Below, piece by piece: positions 5,554-10,540 of a stretch of 10,540 nucleotides of DNA. A program made the position numbers and the translations under genes. The notes under the pieces are model-generated. The model ran no database searches. It worked only from the letters and a program-made list of their open reading frames with translations, and was not told where the DNA came from. The stretch lies in the NCBI GenBank assembly GCA_017622055.1, contig JAGARY010000472.1:1-10540 (forward strand), given 5' to 3'. Numbering within the stretch: the first letter of the stretch is position 1; every line of letters starts with the position of its first letter. Source of the stretch: Treponema sp. (GTDB taxonomy: Bacteria > Spirochaetota > Spirochaetia > Treponematales > Treponemataceae).

Positions 5554-6196
5554 TCAACCTAAATCTTAAATAAAAACAAAATTTGAGAAAAAAAGAAGCA
5601 AATAAAATAAGTAAACCAATGTAGAATAAATGTATAATATAATTAGAACTCGTTGCAAAACCATCAGAATTAATTAAGCATGAGTTTAGACATATCAAAA
5701 TATATGGAAATATAGAAAAAATAAAATAGGAAAAAGATTTATTCTTTCTTTTAGAAATTGATAAGTTGAGTTCTGATTCTTTTTTAAGAATGTTTTTCTC
5801 ATCAAAAATTTTATCCAAAAGAGCTTCCTCTTTTATTGATATAAATATCTCTTTTCCTTCATAAAACAAACAATAATTCTTATTTGACTTACAGAAGAAA
5901 GAATTACACGTTTCTTGATTTTTTGAAAAAGATATTATTCTGTCTAGTAATATAGATTTTTTCTTATTCAATATTGATAAATACAAATAATTATTATCTA
6001 CAAAAATTTTTTTTGGAAGAAATTCATCCATAAAAAAAGCAAAAGCAATAAAAACAAATAACAGCATAGAAAATATTTTTGCAATCAAAAAGGTTTGCAT
6101 AAAAAAAGATGAAATTAAAAGAATTATACTTCCAGTATAAAACAATAGATTTATAATTCTCATACTTTTATCATATCTAATATTTAATTTAATCAT
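5516..6196 (-). CDS. Membrane protein of unknown function, possible immunity protein
   Basis: I do not recognise the family. The 226-residue, very AT-rich gene starts at ATG 6194-6196 with AGAGGAAG about 9 bases upstream. Two hydrophobic helices near the N-terminus (about 13-33 and 35-56) precede a soluble part with beta-strand character (about 62-130; IFVDNNYLYLSILNKKK), resembling the layout of bacterial PH-like membrane proteins. Two more helices follow (about 155-175 and 188-210). The last residues (SQRIIGRRRII) are read out of frame from the exporter remnant, so the natural C-terminus has been replaced. Its position directly after the precursor, separated by a hairpin, and its membrane character make an immunity role the first guess. 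No motif proves it. Confidence 0.75.
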   Translation of the reverse strand: MIKLNIRYDKSMRIINLLFYTGSIILLISSFFMQTFLIAKIFSMLLFVFIAFAFFMDEFLPKKIFVDNNYLYLSILNKKKSILLDRIISFSKNQETCNSFFCKSNKNYCLFYEGKEIFISIKEEALLDKIFDEKNILKKESELNLSISKRKNKSFSYFIFSIFPYILICLNSCLINSDGFATSSNYIIHLFYIGLLILFASFFLKFCFYLRFRLKSQRIIGRRRII

Positions 6197-6213
6197 ATTA
6201 TTACTTCCTCTAA

Positions 6214-6248
6214 GAACTTACCTCAAATAGATTCTTTGAGGTAAGTTT
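6214..6248 (-). terminator. Strong 13-bp hairpin between precursor and membrane-protein genes
   Basis: AACTTACCTCAAA (6215-6227) and TTTGAGGTAAGTT (6235-6247) are perfect reverse complements with a 7-base loop. On the - strand the hairpin is not followed by a long T run (TTCTTAGAGG), so it is more likely a leaky terminator or an mRNA 3'-end stabiliser. Either would raise precursor mRNA above that of the next gene. Its 3' side comes close to the next ribosome-binding site. Confidence 0.6.
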
Positions 6249-6261
6249 CTTTTATTAGTTG

Positions 6262-6618
6262 TTAGTCTTTACCACCTTGGTTACCACCAATAACGGTTGA
6301 AGCAAAAGAGATTCCACTTGCAATTTTACTTACAGCACTCCCCACAAGTCCAGCAGCACCAAGAGCTGATAAGGGACCAGCAATACAAATTCCTACATAT
6401 GTGCAAGCATTCGAGATTGCTTTTGCATTACTACCAGAAACTTGTCCTACACCTTGTCCATTAAAACTAACACCTCCAATGGTTTTTCCTCCACAACCAC
6501 TGGCTCCACCGCATCCGCCATTTACACTCATCATTTCATCTTCAGAAATTTCTGAAAACAAACCATACATTTCTGACATCTCACTTACAGATGCCTTTTT
6601 CTTTAAACCATTAAACAT
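6262..6618 (-). CDS. Double-glycine precursor peptide of a radical-SAM-modified RiPP
   Basis: A 118-residue precursor with an excellent ribosome-binding site (AAGGAG, 7 bases before ATG 6616-6618). Residues 1-35 form a leader with the bacteriocin-type pattern EISEDEMMSVNGG, cut after Gly34-Gly35 by C39 peptidases. The predicted 83-residue core starts at Cys36. It has a Gly/Ser/Asn-rich front (to about 65) with Cys36 and Cys42, a middle CTYVGIC with Cys72 and Cys78, and a hydrophobic Gly/Ala/Ser/Ile-rich tail (79-112) that could insert in membranes. Both Cys pairs are C-x5-C. The gene lies between the SPASM maturase and a membrane protein. It is more GC-rich than either. Modification is inferred from context: thioether crosslinks, as in sactipeptides and ranthipeptides, are the leading idea, but disulfides or other radical chemistry are possible. 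An unmodified class II bacteriocin is the alternative. Confidence 0.85.
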   Translation of the reverse strand: MFNGLKKKASVSEMSEMYGLFSEISEDEMMSVNGGCGGASGCGGKTIGGVSFNGQGVGQVSGSNAKAISNACTYVGICIAGPLSALGAAGLVGSAVSKIASGISFASTVIGGNQGGKD

Positions 6619-6630
6619 AATGATTCTCCT

Positions 6631-6764
6631 TGCAATCTAATTATTGATTGCATTTTAATTTGTCAGTACAATGAAAATGTGTTTTTTATGGAAATACTTT
6701 CCATTGCACTTGGGATAGTTTGTACTGCAATTACAAACTGTCCTTTTTTTCCCTTCAACGAAGG
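6631..6764 (-). promoter_or_regulatory. Leader region of the precursor gene with four hairpins
   Basis: The 148-base gap between maturase and precursor contains four inverted repeats. These are CCTTC-AAC-GAAGG (6752-6764), AGTTTGTA-N7-TACAAACT (6717-6739), ATGGAAA-TAC-TTTCCAT (6688-6704) and TGCAATC-N8-GATTGCA (6631-6652). The last touches the precursor's ribosome-binding site. None has a clear T run on the - strand. TAAAAT on the - strand near 6655 could be a -10 of a separate precursor promoter, but no good -35 was found. A post-transcriptional role, such as mRNA processing or 5'-end protection, fits as well. Confidence 0.5.
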
Positions 6765-6766
6765 TT

Positions 6767-8113
6767 TTATATTAACGACTTTGAAAAAACTGTTAAATTA
6801 CATTTTTTTTCCATTAAGTAAATCAATCGTTTTAAACTTTCTTCAATCAAAAAATACCGTATTTCGCATTCGATTTCATCAACGTCAAATTCTGTTTTAC
6901 CTAAAGAAATTGAATTATAATGACACGTTCCTCCACATAAAAATCTGCCCCAACATTTTGAACATTTTTTTCTTTGATTCACAGTAATAGGAAACAATAT
7001 TTCGGCTGAGTTTTTATTTTCTCTTATATTTCCTAATTTAAATTTTTGATTATTAATAACATACAAACATGGATAAATATCACCTTTAGAATCGATTACA
7101 ATTTCTTTGCCCCAAGTACATCGGGAACTTTGTCTTACTCTTTGAAATATATTTTTAAATGTTGACATTAAAATATCATCTCTTAACAATCGAATTGAAG
7201 AAAAATCATCATTTAAGACTTCATTACAAATTTTATCAAAAATATTAGAATAACCAATCTTTATTTCATTTAATGCTTGTTCACTAATAGATTCTGGTAA
7301 ACCATTTCTTACAGGAGTCATTTGAATAGAATCTATTTCAAGAGTTTTAAAAAAATCAAATAATTTATCAGGAAAAGGATAGTTTCTAGTTATTACACAA
7401 GAAATTCTTACTTTTATATTGTTAATTTTTAATAGATTTATATTATTTATTACATCTTCATATGAATTCCTATTATCATAGTATTTTCTATGTTTATTAT
7501 GCACAAAATCTGGTCCATCAAGACTTATCCAAAATGGAGAAATTTTCAAATCTTTTATAAATTGAATTGATTCATCAGTTAAAATAGTCCCATTAGACAT
7601 AAACCACATAGTCAAAAAAGTATTTTTATCTTCAAAATCTTTATAAAAAGCTTTTATTCGTTTTAATTTATCAAGTTCCAGTAATGGTTCTGATGTTAGA
7701 TTCATAGAGCTTACAATTTCTTTTGCATTTGGCATATAAATGCTTTTTGCATATGTTAGAATTTCTTTTACAACTTCTTCATTCATTTCAAATTTATTGT
7801 TTTTTTCTCTGTAACAATAAGTACAATTTAAATTACACTTATTTGATAAATTTATTGTTAAGTGACACACATCTGTTTCTACATATTTTATTTTTCCATC
7901 CCACTTTAGTAAAAAATCACATTTTGCTAATAATTGATTTTCCTCATCATCTGAGTATTCATTTTTTTTCATACTAAAAAAATTAGCACATATCTTATTT
8001 ACTGGATAAATATTCTGACTATATGCATCATAAAGATAATAATTTTTTTCAGTACAAAATAATTTTAAGCGATTCTGATTTAATAATTTCTTTCTTTTTT
8101 CCATTAATCCCAT
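6767..8113 (-). CDS. Radical SAM/SPASM peptide maturase
   Basis: A 448-residue enzyme that should use S-adenosylmethionine and a [4Fe-4S] cluster to modify the precursor. The N-terminal ~80 residues may bind the leader. The radical SAM core begins with Cys93, Cys97 and Cys100 (CNLNCTYC), contains TSEPLL (140-145) where GGEP is usual, and WISLDGP (195-201). The SPASM domain is complete: Cys332, Gly344 and Cys349 (C...GxxxxC), Cys384, Cys387, Cys393, Cys397 (Cx2Cx5Cx3C) and Cys416, enough to hold two auxiliary clusters. ATG 8111-8113 has AAGGA nine bases upstream. The gene is noticeably more AT-rich than the exporter and hlyD, and lies between exporter and precursor. The SPASM family includes thioether-forming and C-C-forming maturases and anaerobic sulfatase activators; the adjacent precursor favours a peptide substrate. 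The exact bond cannot be told from sequence. Confidence 0.92.
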   Translation of the reverse strand: MGLMEKRKKLLNQNRLKLFCTEKNYYLYDAYSQNIYPVNKICANFFSMKKNEYSDDEENQLLAKCDFLLKWDGKIKYVETDVCHLTINLSNKCNLNCTYCYREKNNKFEMNEEVVKEILTYAKSIYMPNAKEIVSSMNLTSEPLLELDKLKRIKAFYKDFEDKNTFLTMWFMSNGTILTDESIQFIKDLKISPFWISLDGPDFVHNKHRKYYDNRNSYEDVINNINLLKINNIKVRISCVITRNYPFPDKLFDFFKTLEIDSIQMTPVRNGLPESISEQALNEIKIGYSNIFDKICNEVLNDDFSSIRLLRDDILMSTFKNIFQRVRQSSRCTWGKEIVIDSKGDIYPCLYVINNQKFKLGNIRENKNSAEILFPITVNQRKKCSKCWGRFLCGGTCHYNSISLGKTEFDVDEIECEIRYFLIEESLKRLIYLMEKKCNLTVFSKSLI

Positions 8114-8234
8114 TTATTCAATTCCTTTAAAGTCATACTTTCTAGATTGCCACGCGGATTCGAAAAATCTACGATTTTTCTAAATTCTGCATTTCTTTTA
8201 ATTCTGCATTTTCCTTTAATTCTTCATTCTTAAT
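8114..8234. other. Exporter-maturase intergenic gap with hairpin repeat and AT-rich near-repeats
   Basis: The gap holds a 31-base hairpin repeat (8151-8181, copy 2 of that at 5281-5311), preceded by CTAGATTGCCACG, the reverse complement of a piece of the 110-base repeat. After it, AATTCTGCATTT and similar TTAATTCTTCATT units are loosely repeated (about 8182-8234). No gene is present. The hairpin could attenuate transcription from exporter to maturase. Confidence 0.55.
8151..8181. repeat. 31-base hairpin repeat, copy 2
   Basis: It is 29 of 31 identical to 5281-5311. Its hairpin GAAAAATC-TAC-GATTTTTC is perfect (8 bp, 3-base loop). Confidence 0.8.
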
Positions 8235-10403
8235 TCATAATTCTTCATTACTTTCTCTCCACATTTCTCTATATAATCCTTCTTCTGCTAGCAATTCTGT
8301 GTGACTTCCGCTTTGAATTATTTTCCCTTCTTTCATTACAAATATTTTGTCGCAATTCATAACTGTTGAAAGTCTGTGAGCAATCAATATTACTGCTATA
8401 TTTTCGTCTTTTAATTGTTTTATTACTTTGTGAATTTCCATTTCACTTACTGTATCAAGGCTACTTGTTGCTTCGTCCAAAATTATAAACGTAGGATTTC
8501 CTAGCAAGGCACGTGCTAAAGCTAATCGTTGTTTTTCTCCGCCAGAAAGTCCACCGCCATGTTCACCCAAAACTGTTTCGTAGCGTTTTGGAAGTTTTTC
8601 TATAAATTCGTGAGCACCTGCTTTTTTACACGCTTCAATTATTTCTTCTAGCGTTGCATCTGGTTTGTGTAAAGCAATATTTTCTCTAACTGTTCCACTG
8701 AACAAAAATATATCTTGCGGAACATATCCGATTTTGCTTCTTAAATAACTTGTATCTAAATCTCGAATATCGTATCCGTCTAAAAAAACTTTTCCTTCTT
8801 GTGCTTCATAAAACTTTAAAATCAGTTTTACAAAAGTTGTTTTTCCACATCCACTAGGGCCTACAAAAGCTGTCCAACATCCCTTTGGAATTTCTAAGTT
8901 CAATTTTTCATACACAGGGCGACGGCTTCCATACGCAAAAGTTACATCTTCAAATTTTATGTGTCCTTCTAGTTTTTCTGGTGTGATATATTTTACTTTT
9001 TCATCTTTTTCTACTTCAAGTTCTAAAATCTCTCCTACACGTTCGGCTGCAACAAGTGCTTCTTGAACTTGATTTTGAATATTTATTAGTCTAAACAAAG
9101 GTCCTGTAAAATATCCAAGCAACGAATTAAATGTAATTAAAGTTCCAAAACTCATTAAGCCGTCTAAAATTGAAGAACAACCTATCCAATAAACTAAAAT
9201 TCCACTAATTCCGTTTATTAATCCACTTATCAAACCTTGGCTAATTCCGTATCTATTTAAAGTCCAGCCTGTTTCAATTGCTGTCATCTTCTTTTTTTCA
9301 TATTCAACATTTACAATTTCTTCTGCATTTAATGCTTTTACTGTTGCAACTCCGTTTAAACTTTCATACAAATATGATTGAACTTCTGCATTCTGACTCA
9401 TGGACTTTGAATAATAAGAACGATAGATTTTTGCAAAAATAAATGTTACAGTTGCTGCCAAAATTACAGTTACAACAGAAATTCCAAAAAGGCGGCCGCT
9501 AATTCCAAGCAAAATTGGTCCACTTACAACAAGCATTATTACATCCATTACTCCACTTAACGCTGCTGATGAAAGTGTTTGCTTGATTTTATCTAAATCT
9601 CCAAGTCGGCTTAAAATTTCACCTGATTTTCTGCTTTCAAAAAATGAAAGTGGCAATTTAAAAATGTGTGATAAATAAGAAAAATTTAGTTGCAAATCTG
9701 TTTTAAATGAAAAATGGGAAAGCAAAACACTTCTTATGGCAGAAACTACACTTTGAACAACAACTACAAGCAACACTCCAAAACTCAAAGTGTGCAAAGA
9801 AAATTTTGCTTTGGAATATAAAACTTCATCAAACATGTATTTATAATAGAAGGAACTTATAATTCCAAAGGCTAATAATAAAAGAGAACTTAATAATGAA
9901 TAAAAAAGCAACTTTTTATGAGGCAAAAATACTGGAATAAATTTTAATAATAGATTTTCTTTTTTATCTGATTTTACAAAATCTACATCTGGTTCAAAAA
10001 ACACAGCATAACCAGTCCACCATTTAAAAAACTCTTCATAACTGATTTTCTTCTTTTTTTGAAGTGGATCTGGATCCCAAATTTCAATTTTCTTTTTACC
10101 AATGTGTTTTACCACAACGTAGTGATCAAGCCACACACCTTCTTCTCGTTCAATGTGAAAATGAACTATAAAAGGGGTAAGAAGATTTGTATTAATTGCT
10201 TCGGGACTTCCTTTTACCGCACGTGCTTTTAAATTATAACACTTTGCAGCATTCAAAAGTCCCTGAAAATTTGTTCCTTCTGTATCTGTTCCTGCATTCT
10301 GTCTAATTTCTGCAATATTTGGTGTTTTCCCAAAATGAGAAGCTATCATTGCAATGCAGGCTGCCCCACAGTCGGACGAGTCGTATTGTTGTTTGTATTT
10401 CAT
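8235..10403 (-). CDS. Peptidase-containing ABC exporter (C39 protease, membrane domain, ATPase)
   Basis: A 722-residue PCAT/bacteriocin-type exporter that removes double-glycine leaders and pumps the peptide across the inner membrane. The N-terminal C39 peptidase (about 1-138) has Gln6, Cys12 (DSSDCGAAC), His94 (DHYVVV) and Asp110 (IWDPD), so it is catalytically intact. The membrane domain (about 150-450) has roughly six helices. The nucleotide-binding domain has Walker A GPSGCGKT (515-522), Q-loop YVPQD (near 560), signature LSGGE (619-623), Walker B IILDEA (640-645) and H-loop His676. Length is typical of the family. The ATG follows the stop of the upstream gene by 2 bases, so the two are cotranscribed. 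With HlyD (4112-5254) it should form the export machine for the precursor at 6262-6618. The last ~18 codons are duplicated as a fossil at 5479-5553. Confidence 0.95.
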   Translation of the reverse strand: MKYKQQYDSSDCGAACIAMIASHFGKTPNIAEIRQNAGTDTEGTNFQGLLNAAKCYNLKARAVKGSPEAINTNLLTPFIVHFHIEREEGVWLDHYVVVKHIGKKKIEIWDPDPLQKKKKISYEEFFKWWTGYAVFFEPDVDFVKSDKKENLLLKFIPVFLPHKKLLFYSLLSSLLLLAFGIISSFYYKYMFDEVLYSKAKFSLHTLSFGVLLVVVVQSVVSAIRSVLLSHFSFKTDLQLNFSYLSHIFKLPLSFFESRKSGEILSRLGDLDKIKQTLSSAALSGVMDVIMLVVSGPILLGISGRLFGISVVTVILAATVTFIFAKIYRSYYSKSMSQNAEVQSYLYESLNGVATVKALNAEEIVNVEYEKKKMTAIETGWTLNRYGISQGLISGLINGISGILVYWIGCSSILDGLMSFGTLITFNSLLGYFTGPLFRLINIQNQVQEALVAAERVGEILELEVEKDEKVKYITPEKLEGHIKFEDVTFAYGSRRPVYEKLNLEIPKGCWTAFVGPSGCGKTTFVKLILKFYEAQEGKVFLDGYDIRDLDTSYLRSKIGYVPQDIFLFSGTVRENIALHKPDATLEEIIEACKKAGAHEFIEKLPKRYETVLGEHGGGLSGGEKQRLALARALLGNPTFIILDEATSSLDTVSEMEIHKVIKQLKDENIAVILIAHRLSTVMNCDKIFVMKEGKIIQSGSHTELLAEEGLYREMWRESNEEL

Positions 10404-10405
10404 AT

Positions 10406-10540
10406 TTAATCTACAAGTTTTTTTCTTAATTCTTCTGAATAAAGCTGATCATACACTTTTAGAACAACTGCAGCCCTAAAAATGGAATAAATACTTTTCA
10501 ATCCTGCATATATCCCACACATAAACAAAATGGCACCTAC
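10406..10540 (-). CDS. C-terminal end of an unknown membrane protein (5' part beyond window)
   Basis: The last 44 codons of a gene entering from the right edge end with TAA at 10406-10408, two bases before the exporter ATG. The visible part has a hydrophobic stretch (VGAILFMCGIYAGL), a short helix and a charged end (SEELRKKLVD), as at the C-terminus of an integral membrane protein with its tail in the cytoplasm. The near-zero spacing says it belongs to the same operon as the exporter. Too little is visible to assign a family. Confidence 0.7.
   Translation of the reverse strand, partial: VGAILFMCGIYAGLKSIYSIFRAAVVLKVYDQLYSEELRKKLVD

Noticed and set aside
6752..6764. Terminator of the maturase gene on the - strand
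   Set aside because: The stem is only 5 bp and on the - strand is followed by A, not T; the short TTTTAT lies on the + strand side.
6679..6987. Open frame on the + strand over the precursor leader and the maturase 3' end
   Set aside because: It is antisense to the maturase, rich in Phe/Leu from AT-rich complement, and has no ribosome-binding site.

Overview
The window looks like the edge of a prophage or prophage-like element (about 1-3770) next to an AT-rich peptide natural-product locus (about 4000-10540). The host is probably a low-GC diderm bacterium: a HlyD-type periplasmic adaptor accompanies the ABC exporter. A treponeme-like spirochaete is my best guess from general character, but no ribosomal or housekeeping marker is present to prove it.

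Left part (1-3770). A SOS-type phage repressor (HTH plus S24 peptidase, + strand, about 1536-2174) sits back to back with a leftward early-gene transcript. That transcript has a control region with candidate operators (1357-1500), an intrinsic-terminator-like hairpin in its leader (1291-1330), a 70-residue hypothetical gene, a tRNA-like element, a weak 45-residue ORF and a zinc-metalloprotease-like gene that runs off the left edge. Beyond the repressor is a 345-base gap rich in short repeats and inverted repeats, then a tyrosine integrase on the - strand with its own terminator. A GC-rich cluster of hairpins lies upstream of the integrase and probably marks the transition to the flanking locus.

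Right part (4000-10540). All genes are on the - strand, in transcription order: the C-terminus of an unknown membrane protein (cut by the right edge), a 722-residue peptidase-containing ABC exporter (C39 protease, membrane domain, ATPase), a radical SAM/SPASM peptide maturase, a 118-residue double-glycine precursor peptide, a 226-residue membrane protein of unknown function (immunity candidate) and a HlyD-family adaptor. The expected order of events is: the SPASM enzyme modifies the precursor core, the C39 domain cuts after Gly34-Gly35, and the exporter with HlyD (and an outer-membrane channel not seen here) secretes the product. The core carries two Cys-x5-Cys pairs, a glycine-rich front and a hydrophobic Gly/Ala-rich tail.

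The locus is mosaic. A 75-base remnant of the 3' end of a second, paralogous ABC exporter gene lies between the membrane protein gene and hlyD, so the maturase-precursor-membrane-protein block is bounded by two exporter 3' ends. hlyD itself is bracketed by two direct copies of a 110-base palindromic repeat, and the precursor is flanked by an unusual number of RNA hairpins.
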